Source of the DNA: Metarhizobium sp964253915
Lineage (GTDB): Bacteria; Pseudomonadota; Alphaproteobacteria; Rhizobiales; Rhizobiaceae
NCBI RefSeq assembly: GCF_964253915.1
Contig: NZ_CAXUSG020000003.1
Location: 186,001-250,000 of the forward strand
Length of the DNA: 64,000 bases
Direction: 5' to 3'
In this document: in pieces, positions 42,973-50,954 of the stretch
Layout of the letters: each line of letters opens with the position of its first letter
How positions within the stretch are numbered: the stretch's first letter is position 1
Notes under the pieces: model-generated
Databases searched by the model: none
Told to the model about the DNA's origin: nothing
Seen by the model: the letters and a program-made list of their open reading frames with translations, nothing else
Made by a program: the position numbers and the translations under genes

Positions 42973-43656
42973 ATGACAGCCCGGACGATTCTTCTCGTTG
43001 ATGACGATGACGACCTGCGCGAGACGCTGGTCGAGCAATTGTCGCTCTACGAGGAATTCTCCATCCTCCAGGAGCCGAGTGCCACGAAAGGCATGCAGAC
43101 GGCCCGCACCAGCACGGTCGACCTGCTGATCATGGATGTCGGCCTGCCCGACATGGACGGTCGCGAGGCGGTAAAACTGCTGCGCAAGGGCGGCTTCAAG
43201 CCGCCAATCATCATGCTCACCGGCCACGACACCGATTCCGACACCATTTTGGGCCTGGAAGCCGGCGCCAACGACTATGTGACGAAACCCTTCCGTTTCG
43301 CCGTTCTGCTGGCGCGTATCCGTGCCCAGTTGCGCCAGCACGAACAGAGCGAGGACGCCACCTTCACCGTCGGCCCCTATCTCTTCAAGCCGAGCCAGAA
43401 ACTGCTGACGACGGAAGACGGCCAGAAGATCCGCCTCACCGAGAAGGAAGCGGCGATCATCCGCTATCTCTACCGCGCCGACCAGAAGGTGGTGACCCGC
43501 GACGTGCTGCTCGAAGAGGTCTGGGGCTACAATTCCGGGGTCACGACGCACACGCTCGAAACCCATGTCTACCGCTTGCGCCAGAAGATCGAGCGCGATC
43601 CATCCAATGCCGAAATCCTGGTCACCGAAAACGGCGGCTACAAGATCATACCGTAG
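42973..43656 (+). CDS. cenR: OmpR-family response regulator, CenR/OtpR-like
   Basis: This 227-residue two-domain regulator has a receiver domain with acidic pocket VDDDDDLR (Asp10-12), phospho-acceptor Asp55 in LLIMDVGLPDMDG, Thr83 and Lys105 (VTKP), and a winged-helix effector domain ending VYRLRQKIERD...ENGGYKII. No kinase gene is adjacent. In Brucella the OtpR/CenR regulator lies beside a gene for a cyclic-nucleotide-binding protein, as here, and in alphaproteobacteria CenR controls envelope genes. The name rests on this arrangement and general similarity. The TAG stop is the first base pairs of the repeat at 43655. Confidence 0.7.
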   Translation: MTARTILLVDDDDDLRETLVEQLSLYEEFSILQEPSATKGMQTARTSTVDLLIMDVGLPDMDGREAVKLLRKGGFKPPIIMLTGHDTDSDTILGLEAGANDYVTKPFRFAVLLARIRAQLRQHEQSEDATFTVGPYLFKPSQKLLTTEDGQKIRLTEKEAAIIRYLYRADQKVVTRDVLLEEVWGYNSGVTTHTLETHVYRLRQKIERDPSNAEILVTENGGYKIIP

Positions 43657-43757
43657 AGCGAGATTTGATCCGACTAAATCGCTATCTCCCTCTACGTTTT
43701 TGTTTTTCCCGCATGATCTCTTCCGGAAAGTCTGCAATTTTCCGGGATCGTGCTCCG
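43655..43757. repeat. Rhizobial mosaic palindromic repeat, copy 2
   Basis: It begins AGAGCGAGATTTGATCCGACT and contains CGCATGATCTCTTCCGGAAA and TTTTCCGGGATCGTGCTC, a long imperfect palindrome. This is another common Rhizobiaceae repeat type. It overlaps the end of the response regulator gene and fills the gap before the cyclic-nucleotide-binding gene. Confidence 0.65.
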
Positions 43758-43775
43758 AACAAGGATCTGGAACGC

Positions 43776-44231
43776 ATGGGCCTGCAGGACGATATCCGCA
43801 TCTTATCGACGGTGCCGCTGTTTGCCGGCATGAATGATGACCAGATGCGACTGGTGGCTTTCGGCGCCGAGCGCCGGCATCTCTCAGCCGGACAGACGCT
43901 GTTTCGCGAGAAGGCGCCGGCCGAATGTGCCTATATCATTGCGGAAGGCAGCATTGATCTGCTGGCAAACGGCCGCGACGGCAAGCCGGTGCTGAAAGAA
44001 ACCGTCGGCCCCGGCATGCTGCTTTCCGAACTGGCGCTGATGACGCTGGTGGAGCGGAAATACACCGCGGTCGCCCAGGGCGACGCCGAAGTGTTGCGCA
44101 TCACCCGTGCCCTCTTCCAGCGGCTGATGGAAGAATATCCCGTCGTCGCCGCGCGGGCCGAAGCCCGGCTGCGCGACAACATCGCCGGCATGATCGACGA
44201 CATCGCCGCGCTGGAACGCTTTTTCGCCTGA
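43776..44231 (+). CDS. Stand-alone cyclic-nucleotide-binding domain protein
   Basis: This 151-residue protein consists of a single Crp/Fnr-type cyclic-nucleotide-binding fold: LSTVPLFAGMNDDQMRLVAFGAERRHLSAGQTLFREKAPAECAYIIAEGSIDLLANGRDG, then GPGMLLSELALM, which resembles the phosphate-binding cassette (G-E-L-A-L) with Ser in place of Gly, then RKYTAVAQGDAEVLRITRALF. There is no DNA-binding helix-turn-helix after it, so it is not a Crp-type regulator; homologues are annotated as cAMP-dependent kinase regulatory subunits. The ATG at 43776 is the family start. It is probably co-transcribed with the upstream regulator. Confidence 0.82.
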   Translation: MGLQDDIRILSTVPLFAGMNDDQMRLVAFGAERRHLSAGQTLFREKAPAECAYIIAEGSIDLLANGRDGKPVLKETVGPGMLLSELALMTLVERKYTAVAQGDAEVLRITRALFQRLMEEYPVVAARAEARLRDNIAGMIDDIAALERFFA

Positions 44232-44257
44232 GCCTCGCAAGGCCCGGCTCTTCCGTT

Positions 44258-44356
44258 AGAGCATTTCCGCTTTTCTCCGAACCGCGAAAACGCTCACTCT
44301 CTTTGTTTTGCCGCATTGTCCGACGCCGAAGCGATTCCGCTTCGGCTGGAAATGCT
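44258..44356. repeat. Rhizobial mosaic palindromic repeat, copy 3
   Basis: AGAGCATTTCCGC at the left and CTGGAAATGCTTT at the right flank a hairpin CCGAAGCGATTCCGCTTCGG. It parallels the element at 36-122. It ends at the xth stop codon and may help end both converging transcripts. Confidence 0.65.
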
Positions 44357-45160
44357 TTAAAAATCGAAATGCGCCGTCACCGGCACATGGTCGGACGGCC
44401 GGTCCCAGCCGCGGGCTTCCTTCAGGATGTCGACGCGCTGCAGATGCGGGCCGAGATCGGGCGACGACCAGATGTGGTCGAGCCGCCGGCCGCGGTCGGC
44501 GGCTTCCCAGTCCTTGGCGCGGTAGCTCCACCACGTATAGAGCTTTTCGGTGTCCGGCACCTTGTGGCGCATCAGGTCGAGCCAGCCGCCGCGCTTCATG
44601 ACGTCAAGCAGGCCCTCGGTCTCGACCGGCGTGTGGCTGACGATCTTCAAGAGCTGCTTGTGCGACCAGACGTCGTTTTCCAAGGGCGCGATGTTGAGGT
44701 CGCCGACGAGGATCGCCGAGGTATTGGCTTCGCCCGCCGCTTTCAACCGCTTCATCTCCTCGACGAAATCGAGCTTGTGGCCGAATTTCGGATTGATTGT
44801 CCGGTCCGGTTCGTCGCCGCCGGCGGGAACGTAGAAATTGTGCAGGCGGATGCGCCGGCCGCCGCGCTCGAAGATCGCCGAGATATGGCGGGCGTCGCCG
44901 ACGCCGCAATAATCCTGGCGGAGATCTTCCGTCAGCGGCAGGCGCGAGGCGATCGCCACGCCGTGATAGCCCTTCTGGCCGTGAAAGATGATGTGCTCGT
45001 AACCCATTGCCCGCAGCGGTGCTGCCGGAAAAAGATCGTTGGGAACCTTGGTTTCCTGCAGGCAAAGGATATCGGGCCGGTGTTTCAGCACGAGCTGCTC
45101 GACGATCGGCATGCGCAGGCGCACGGAATTGATGTTCCAGGTGGTGATCGAAAATGCCAT
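44357..45160 (-). CDS. xth: Exodeoxyribonuclease III
   Basis: Repair nuclease that cleaves abasic sites and degrades 3' ends of duplex DNA. The 267 residues have the EEP-family fold: WNINSVRLR with the early Asn, LCLQETKV with catalytic Glu, GYHGVAIASR, GDLNIAP with Asp and Asn, RLDHIW and the final SDHVPVTAHFDF. The ATG at 45160 has AAAGAGGG upstream; the frame extends to 45196 with no better start. It follows the cyclic-nucleotide-binding gene on the opposite strand. Confidence 0.95.
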   Translation of the reverse strand: MAFSITTWNINSVRLRMPIVEQLVLKHRPDILCLQETKVPNDLFPAAPLRAMGYEHIIFHGQKGYHGVAIASRLPLTEDLRQDYCGVGDARHISAIFERGGRRIRLHNFYVPAGGDEPDRTINPKFGHKLDFVEEMKRLKAAGEANTSAILVGDLNIAPLENDVWSHKQLLKIVSHTPVETEGLLDVMKRGGWLDLMRHKVPDTEKLYTWWSYRAKDWEAADRGRRLDHIWSSPDLGPHLQRVDILKEARGWDRPSDHVPVTAHFDF

Positions 45161-45271
45161 GGCGCCCTCTTTGCTCTGATCGGGGCGGTTTAGCAATTTT
45201 CCAGCCGCAGGACAGCAAAAAAGCCGCCACGGATGTGACGGCCTTTTCAGGATGCCAGCAAAACAAAGCCG

Positions 45272-45946
45272 TCAGCGATTGCCCTTCTTCTGGACCGCAT
45301 CGTAAGGAACGGCAAAGACGCTTTCGTCGAATTTGACGCCGGTCTTGACGTTGAAGATCATCACCGAGGTATCCTTGGCCTGGGCATCGGTGATCGTCCA
45401 CTGGCGCAGCTCGAAACTCTTCGGATCGAACATCATGGTGATGGTGGAATCGCCAAAGATTGTCCGGTCGCCGAGCGCGATGGTGATCAGGTCGGGCTCT
45501 TCCTTGACGTTGCGCACCATCTTGGCCGAGAGGTCGATGCGTTCGCTGAGCAGCAGGCTGAGCGGCGTCTTGGAGAGCGGATAGATATCCCAGGTGTTCA
45601 GCTTGCTGTTGCCGATGACGACGTTGCGGCCGTCGGAAATCACCCGCATCGGCGATGGCGCATCATAGTTGAAACGCAGCTTGCCGGGACGCTCGATGAA
45701 AAACTTGCCACCGGTCTGTTCGCCGCGCGGACCGAACTGAACGAACTCGCCCTGCATCGTCTTGACCGAGGAAAAATGGTCGGCGATCTGCTGGGCAGCG
45801 CCGGTCGATGCCGCCTGGGCGAAAGCCGTCGCCGGGGCAAGGCCGGAGGCAACCGCCACCGCGAGCAGGCCGGCACCAACGATCCGCCGCCGTGTCATGC
45901 CGTCGAACGCACCCTTGCCGTGCTTGCCCGATACAGTCTCTGTCAT
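45272..45946 (-). CDS. lolA: Outer-membrane lipoprotein carrier LolA-like protein
   Basis: This 224-residue exported protein carries a signal with an Arg-rich start (MTRRRIVGAGLLAVAVASG, possibly twin-arginine) and ends in AFA. The mature part is LolA-like: IADHFSSVKTMQGEFVQFGPRGEQTGGKFFIERPGKLRFNYDAPSPMRVISDGRNVVIGN, which shows the Arg/Lys-rich beta-barrel half and PGKLRFNY core. LolA ferries lipoproteins from LolCDE to LolB. The ATG at 45946 has AAGGAG exactly seven bases upstream; several in-frame ATGs lie upstream. It is followed 99 bases upstream on the same strand by ftsK. Confidence 0.88.
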   Translation of the reverse strand: MTETVSGKHGKGAFDGMTRRRIVGAGLLAVAVASGLAPATAFAQAASTGAAQQIADHFSSVKTMQGEFVQFGPRGEQTGGKFFIERPGKLRFNYDAPSPMRVISDGRNVVIGNSKLNTWDIYPLSKTPLSLLLSERIDLSAKMVRNVKEEPDLITIALGDRTIFGDSTITMMFDPKSFELRQWTITDAQAKDTSVMIFNVKTGVKFDESVFAVPYDAVQKKGNR

Positions 45947-46045
45947 TTTTTTCTCCTTCATACGAGCTTCCATGACGGCCAAACGCGGCGCCTTCATGAC
46001 GCCGCGCGTGTCTTTCGTCACAGGGCGAACGGCTGTCCCACCGGA

Positions 46046-48703
46046 TCAGCGTTCGATGATATCTGCCGCGGTCGGCACGAGGATCTCGCGCTTGCCGGCA
46101 TGGTTGGCGGGGCCGATCAGGCCTTCCTTTTCCATCCGTTCGATCAGCGAGGCTGCACGGTTGTAGCCGATGCCGAGGCGCCGCTGGATGTAGGAGGTCG
46201 AGACCTTGCCATCCTGCAGCACGACGGCCACCGCCTGGTCGTACGGATCATCCGAGTCCGACAGGTTCGTCGTGCCCGCCGGGCCGCTTCCACCGCCAAT
46301 GTCCTCGCCGTCATCCTGCGTGATTGCATCCAGATATTGGGGAGACCCTTGCGTTTTCAAGTAGGCGACGATCTCCTCGACCTCGACATCGGAGACGAAG
46401 GGACCGTGGACACGCTGGATGCGGCCGCCACCGGCCATATAAAGCATGTCGCCCATGCCGAGCAGCTGTTCGGCGCCCTGCTCCCCGAGGATGGTGCGGC
46501 TGTCGATCTTCGACGTCACCTGGAAGGAGATGCGTGTCGGGAAGTTGGCCTTGATCGTGCCGGTGATGACGTCGACGGAAGGCCGCTGCGTCGCCATGAT
46601 GACATGGATGCCGGCGGCACGCGCCATCTGCGCCAGGCGCTGCACCGCACCTTCGATATCCTTGCCGGCGACCATCATCAGGTCGGCCATCTCGTCGATG
46701 ATGACGACGATGTAGGGCATCGGCTGCAGGTCGAATTCTTCCGTCTCGTACAGCGCCTCGCCGGTTTCACGGTCGAAACCGATCTGCACCGTGCGGCTGA
46801 TCACCTCACCCTTGGCGAGCGCCTGCTCGACGCGGCTGTTGAAGCCGTCGATGTTGCGCACGCCGATCTTCGACATCTTCTTGTAGCGCTCCTCCATCTC
46901 GCGCACCGTCCATTTCAGCGCCACGACGGCCTTCTTCGGATCGGTAACGACGGGAGACAGAAGATGCGGAATGCCGTCGTAGACGGAGAGTTCGAGCATC
47001 TTCGGGTCGATCATGATCAGCCGGCACTGATCCGGTGTCATGCGGTAGAGCAGCGACAGGATCATGGTGTTGATCGCCACCGACTTGCCCGAACCGGTGG
47101 TGCCGGCGACCAGCAGATGCGGCATCTTGGCGAGGTCGGCGACGACCGGCTCGCCGCCGATCGTCTTGCCGAGCGCCATGGCGAGCTTCGCCTTGGTGCC
47201 GCCGAAATCACGGTTGGCGATCAGTTCACGCAGATAGACCATTTCGCGTGTCTGGTTCGGCAGTTCGATGCCGATGGCATTGCGACCGGGAACGACGGCG
47301 ACACGGGCGGCAATCGCGCTCATCGAGCGGGCGATGTCGTCGGCAAGGCCGATGACACGCGACGACTTGATGCCCGGCGCCGGCTCCAGTTCGTAAAGCG
47401 TCACGACCGGGCCTGGGCGCACATGGATGATCTCGCCCTTGACGCCGAAATCCTCCAGCACGCCTTCCAGCATGCGGGCATTCTGCTCCAGCGCATCCGA
47501 ACTCAGGGTCGAATCGCGCACGACGCCTTTCGGCTCGGCAAGCAGATCCACGGGCGGCAGTTCGAAGGCACCGGGTGCGGCATTACGCGGCCGACTGTCG
47601 GCAAACGCCGTCGGCTTCGGGCGGTGCAACGGCACCGAAACGCGAGGCTGGCGGCCCTGGCCGGCGGCGGGGTTGCGCGCCTGCGGGGCGGCCCAGCTTT
47701 CGTCATCCGCTTCGTCGTCGGGCAGGATGCCGGCCGGACGCGGCGCGTCGAAGCCATCATCATCTTCGTCGAAATAATCGTCGTCGTCATGGGCGATCGG
47801 CGGTGCGGCAACCGAACGGCGGGCGGACGGCTCCATCGTCGGCTCGAGGCGCTCGCCGCCCCGCGACGGCGGCGTCTTGGCGCGCACCGGTTCGTTGAGC
47901 GTGCCGAATTCGTCCTCGTTGAAATCGTAGGGTTCTTCGTAGTGGCTGTCTCGCCGTCCGGCAAAACCGAACAGCCGCCGGAAGCGGGCGTGCGCCGTAT
48001 AACGCATGTGGGTCAGCGCACCACGCAGGGCGACAAAGCCGGGATAATATTCCTCTTCCTCTTCTTCGTCGCGGATACTGCGGGCCTTGCTGGGTGTCGC
48101 CGGCAACTCTTCCACGGAACGCTCCGGCACTTCGCGACCGACGAGGCCGGCGGCAAACAGCATCAGCCAGACGGTCGGTATGGCGAAAATGATACCGAGG
48201 ATGGTCGCGAAGGTGCCGGTGGGGTAGGCGCCGACGAACAGCGCCGGGAAGCGCAGGATCATGTCGCCGATGACGCCGCCGATGCCGTTGGGGATCGGCC
48301 AGGTCAGCGGCGCGGGAAAGCAGCCGACCACGGCGGAGCAGACGACGGCACCGCACAGCCAGGCGGCAATGCGGGCGGGAATACGGTTGATGGTGCGGCC
48401 GCTGACCATCGCCAGTGACCAGGCCAGCACCGGCAGCAGCGAGATGACGCTCGACAGGCCAAGGAACTGCATCATCAGGTCGGCGAAGGCAGCGCCGCTA
48501 TGGCCGAGAATGTTGGTCGGCTCGTTGCTGGTGGCGTAAGAAAAGCTCGGATCGGAAACATTCCAGGTCGCCAGCGCTGCCACCGCAAGCGCCAGGCACA
48601 GGAAGAGGCTGAGGCCGGCGAGTGCCAGTGCCTGCCGCCATACGAATGTCGTAAGCGTGAAGCGATGGCGCCCATCCATCGCTGCCGAAGTGCTTCTGCC
48701 CAT
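46046..48703 (-). CDS. ftsK: DNA translocase FtsK
   Basis: Septum-associated DNA pump that segregates the chromosome terminus. The 885 residues have an N-terminal membrane domain with four to five helices (1-190), an acidic linker rich in Asp, Glu and Arg (about 200-400), and the motor with Walker A GTTGSGKSVAINTMI and Walker B VIIDEMADLM, ending in a C-terminal gamma domain (AVAVVLQDGKVSTSYIQRRLGIGYNRAASLIERMEKEGLIGPANHAGKREIL). I chose the ATG at 48703, which starts just before the first membrane segment; the frame extends to 49117 through intergenic DNA. A CtrA-type box lies 96 bases upstream. Confidence 0.96.
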   Translation of the reverse strand: MGRSTSAAMDGRHRFTLTTFVWRQALALAGLSLFLCLALAVAALATWNVSDPSFSYATSNEPTNILGHSGAAFADLMMQFLGLSSVISLLPVLAWSLAMVSGRTINRIPARIAAWLCGAVVCSAVVGCFPAPLTWPIPNGIGGVIGDMILRFPALFVGAYPTGTFATILGIIFAIPTVWLMLFAAGLVGREVPERSVEELPATPSKARSIRDEEEEEEYYPGFVALRGALTHMRYTAHARFRRLFGFAGRRDSHYEEPYDFNEDEFGTLNEPVRAKTPPSRGGERLEPTMEPSARRSVAAPPIAHDDDDYFDEDDDGFDAPRPAGILPDDEADDESWAAPQARNPAAGQGRQPRVSVPLHRPKPTAFADSRPRNAAPGAFELPPVDLLAEPKGVVRDSTLSSDALEQNARMLEGVLEDFGVKGEIIHVRPGPVVTLYELEPAPGIKSSRVIGLADDIARSMSAIAARVAVVPGRNAIGIELPNQTREMVYLRELIANRDFGGTKAKLAMALGKTIGGEPVVADLAKMPHLLVAGTTGSGKSVAINTMILSLLYRMTPDQCRLIMIDPKMLELSVYDGIPHLLSPVVTDPKKAVVALKWTVREMEERYKKMSKIGVRNIDGFNSRVEQALAKGEVISRTVQIGFDRETGEALYETEEFDLQPMPYIVVIIDEMADLMMVAGKDIEGAVQRLAQMARAAGIHVIMATQRPSVDVITGTIKANFPTRISFQVTSKIDSRTILGEQGAEQLLGMGDMLYMAGGGRIQRVHGPFVSDVEVEEIVAYLKTQGSPQYLDAITQDDGEDIGGGSGPAGTTNLSDSDDPYDQAVAVVLQDGKVSTSYIQRRLGIGYNRAASLIERMEKEGLIGPANHAGKREILVPTAADIIER

Positions 48704-48798
48704 ATTTGCGGTCCGTCCATGCTCTTTACTGCGGGCGCGAATCGACGGCCGCCGTGGCCGGACTCGCGTTAGTCCAGCACAGCCTAGGCAGATGACGG

Positions 48799-48813
48799 TT
48801 AAAGTCGCATTAA
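48799..48813 (-). promoter_or_regulatory. CtrA-binding site upstream of ftsK
   Basis: TTAA-N7-TTAA with exactly seven bases between the halves, inside the palindrome GGTTAA..TTAACC (on either strand it reads TTAA-N7-TTAACC). The CtrA consensus of alphaproteobacteria is TTAA-N7-TTAA(C). It lies 96-110 bases before the ftsK ATG. A further GCGGTTAATG half-site lies at 48831-48840. Only sequence matching was done. Confidence 0.6.
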
Positions 48814-48881
48814 CCATCCAACCTTTGAAGGCGGTTAATGCCGGATAAATTTGCCGCCGGCCTATCTTGCGATCGATGAAA

Positions 48882-48916
48882 ACAAAAAAAGCCCGAACCT
48901 TGGAAGGTCCGGGCCA
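48882..48916 (-). terminator. Rho-independent terminator after amtB
   Basis: Read on the minus strand, GCCCGGACCTT and AAGGTTCGGGC form a stem around TCC, followed by TTTTTTTGTTTTC. It lies about 75 bases beyond the amtB stop. Confidence 0.85.
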
Positions 48917-48990
48917 AAAGCGGTCTATTTGCATAGGCCGCGACGGGATGTTCAGCGGCGCCGTTTGTATCCCGGCGCCGCAAGCCCTTA

Positions 48991-50358
48991 TCAATTGTGG
49001 TAAGCGGCTTCGCCGTGGGAAGCGAGGTCGAGGCCTTCGCGCTCGGCTTCGACCGGGACACGCAGGCCGACGATGACGTCGACGATCTTGTAGAGGATCG
49101 CCGAACCGACGCCGCACCAGACGATGGTGATCACGGCAGCGGTCAGCTGGGTGACGAACTGGCCGCCCATGGTGACGCCGTCGGCATAACCGATGCCGCC
49201 GAGCGACGACGAAGCGAAGATGCCGGTTGCCAGCGCGCCGAAGAAGCCGCCAACACCGTGGACGCCGAAGACGTCAGCCGTATCGTCGTAGCCGAACTTG
49301 TTCTTGACCACCGAGACGAAGAAGTAGCAGAGCGGCGAAACGATCAGGCCCATGACGATGGCGCCCATCGGACCGACAATGCCAGCGGCCGGGGTGACGG
49401 CAACGAGGCCGGCGATCATGCCCGACGCTGCACCGAGCATCGATGCCTTGCCGCGGGTGAAGGTTTCGACGACCGACCAGGAAACGATGGCAGCCGCCGT
49501 CGCGAGGAAGGTGTTGACGGTGGCGAGCATCGCGCCGCCCGAAGCTTCCAGGTTGGAGCCGGCGTTGAAGCCGAACCAGCCGACCCACAGCATCGCCGCG
49601 CCGACCAGCGTCAGCGTCATGGAGTGCGGAGCCATCATGTCCTTGCCGAAGCCGGTGCGCTTGCCGACCATGATGGCGCCGATCAGGCCGGCAACGCCGG
49701 CATTGATGTGAACGACGGTACCGCCGGCGAAGTCGAAGGCGCCCATCTTGAAGATCAGGCCGTTGGCATCCCAGACCATGTGCGCGATCGGGAAGTAGAC
49801 GAAGGTCGCCCACAGGATGCAGAAGAGGATGGAGGCGGAGAACTTGATGCGCTCGGCGAAGGCACCGACGATCAGGGCCGGCGTGATGGCCGCAAACGTC
49901 ATCTGGAACATGATGAAGATGTATTCCGGAATGACGACGCCCTCGGAGAAGGTCGCAGCCGTGCTGTCCGGCGTGACGCCCGACAGGAACATCTTGGCCG
50001 TGCCGCCCCAGAAGGCGCTGGTGGAGCCGCCGAAGGCGAAGGAGTAACCGTAGATCACCCAGATGAGCATGACGGCCGAACCGGCGACCGTGCACTGCAT
50101 CAGCACCGACAGCATGTTCTTGGCACGCACCAGGCCGCCGTAGAACAGGCCGAGGCCCGGCACCAGCATGAACAGCACGAGGATGGTGGAGAGGAACATG
50201 AAGGCGGTATCGCCCTTGTTCGGAACCGGGGCGACAGCGGCGGCGGCTTCAGCAGCAGCAGGCGCGGCTTCCTGCGCGAAGGCGACGACCGGCGCCAGAA
50301 GCAACGCGCTGGCGGCTGCCACGCGGCTCAGGGACGGGGAAAGCTTGGAAAAAGACAT
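48991..50358 (-). CDS. amtB: Ammonium transporter AmtB
   Basis: Inner-membrane ammonium channel. The 455 residues include an N-terminal signal-like segment and Ala-rich stretch (to about residue 45) and eleven helices. The conserved twin His residues appear in GGTVVHINAGVAGL and DVFGVHGVGGFFG. The ammonium gate region has GLGLFYGGLVRAKN. The C-terminal tail EAEREGLDLASHGEAAYHN is the one to which P-II proteins bind. It is co-transcribed with glnK, 26 bases downstream of it, so GlnK would regulate the channel directly. Confidence 0.97.
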   Translation of the reverse strand: MSFSKLSPSLSRVAAASALLLAPVVAFAQEAAPAAAEAAAAVAPVPNKGDTAFMFLSTILVLFMLVPGLGLFYGGLVRAKNMLSVLMQCTVAGSAVMLIWVIYGYSFAFGGSTSAFWGGTAKMFLSGVTPDSTAATFSEGVVIPEYIFIMFQMTFAAITPALIVGAFAERIKFSASILFCILWATFVYFPIAHMVWDANGLIFKMGAFDFAGGTVVHINAGVAGLIGAIMVGKRTGFGKDMMAPHSMTLTLVGAAMLWVGWFGFNAGSNLEASGGAMLATVNTFLATAAAIVSWSVVETFTRGKASMLGAASGMIAGLVAVTPAAGIVGPMGAIVMGLIVSPLCYFFVSVVKNKFGYDDTADVFGVHGVGGFFGALATGIFASSSLGGIGYADGVTMGGQFVTQLTAAVITIVWCGVGSAILYKIVDVIVGLRVPVEAEREGLDLASHGEAAYHN

Positions 50359-50384
50359 CTGAAAAAACTCCCTGATCAGCCGGA

Positions 50385-50723
50385 TTACAGCGCTTCGGAA
50401 TCGGTTTCGCCGGTACGGATGCGCACGGCATGGTCAATCGCGTAGACAAAGATCTTGCCGTCGCCGATCTGGCCGGTCTTGGCGGCAGCGGCAATCGCCT
50501 CGACCGCCTTCTCGGCGAGTTCGGAAGCAACGGCGATCTCGATCTTCAATTTCGGCAGGAAGCTGACGGCATATTCCGTCCCACGATAGATTTCCGTATG
50601 CCCCTTCTGCCGTCCGTAGCCTTTGACTTCGGTGACGGTCAGGCCCTGGATGCCGATCGCTGTGAGGGCTTCACGCACCTCATCGAGCTTGAACGGCTTG
50701 ATGATGGCCATCACAATTTTCAT
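50385..50723 (-). CDS. glnK: Nitrogen regulatory P-II protein GlnK
   Basis: This 112-residue P-II signal protein binds ATP and 2-oxoglutarate and is uridylylated on Tyr51 (within IYRGTEYAVSFLPK). N-terminal MKIVMAIIKPFKLDEV and T-loop GYGRQKGHTEIYRG are diagnostic. The C-terminal KTGQIGDGKIFVYAIDHAVRIRTGETDSEAL matches GlnK of Rhizobiaceae. The ATG at 50723 has GGGGTA upstream. It precedes amtB in one operon and lies below a sigma-54-type promoter. Confidence 0.96.
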   Translation of the reverse strand: MKIVMAIIKPFKLDEVREALTAIGIQGLTVTEVKGYGRQKGHTEIYRGTEYAVSFLPKLKIEIAVASELAEKAVEAIAAAAKTGQIGDGKIFVYAIDHAVRIRTGETDSEAL

Positions 50724-50815
50724 CTGGTACCCCATCCTCTTGATTTTTACCTCGGCGCTGAGCCGACTCTCCTTGCCGCTGGCAAGAACAATCAAGCAGC
50801 GACTGGCCTACACCA

Positions 50816-50831
50816 TTCAAGGCGCGTGCCA
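50816..50831 (-). promoter_or_regulatory. Sigma-54 (RpoN) promoter of glnK-amtB
   Basis: On the minus strand the sequence is CTGGCACGCGCCTTGAA. TGGCAC-N5-TTGAA differs at one position from the RpoN consensus TGGCAC-N5-TTGCA. It ends 93 bases before the glnK ATG. About 100 bases further upstream, at 50916-50934, TTGCATAAATTTTGCACAA is a loose dyad that could be an NtrC site. This fits nitrogen control of glnK-amtB. Confidence 0.65.
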
Positions 50832-50954
50832 GATTCGCTGGACGGGTTTAAGTTATTGAAAAGTAAAAGCTATAATTTCAACAGCCAAGAAACGGGCAAT
50901 TGAACGCTTTATGATTGTGCAAAATTTATGCAATATCGCCGAAACGAGTATTTT

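Noticed and set aside
45776..48418. An 880-codon open frame on the plus strand opposite ftsK and lolA
   Set aside because: It spans two genes on the other strand and has the repetitive Arg/His/Asp composition of a shadow frame.
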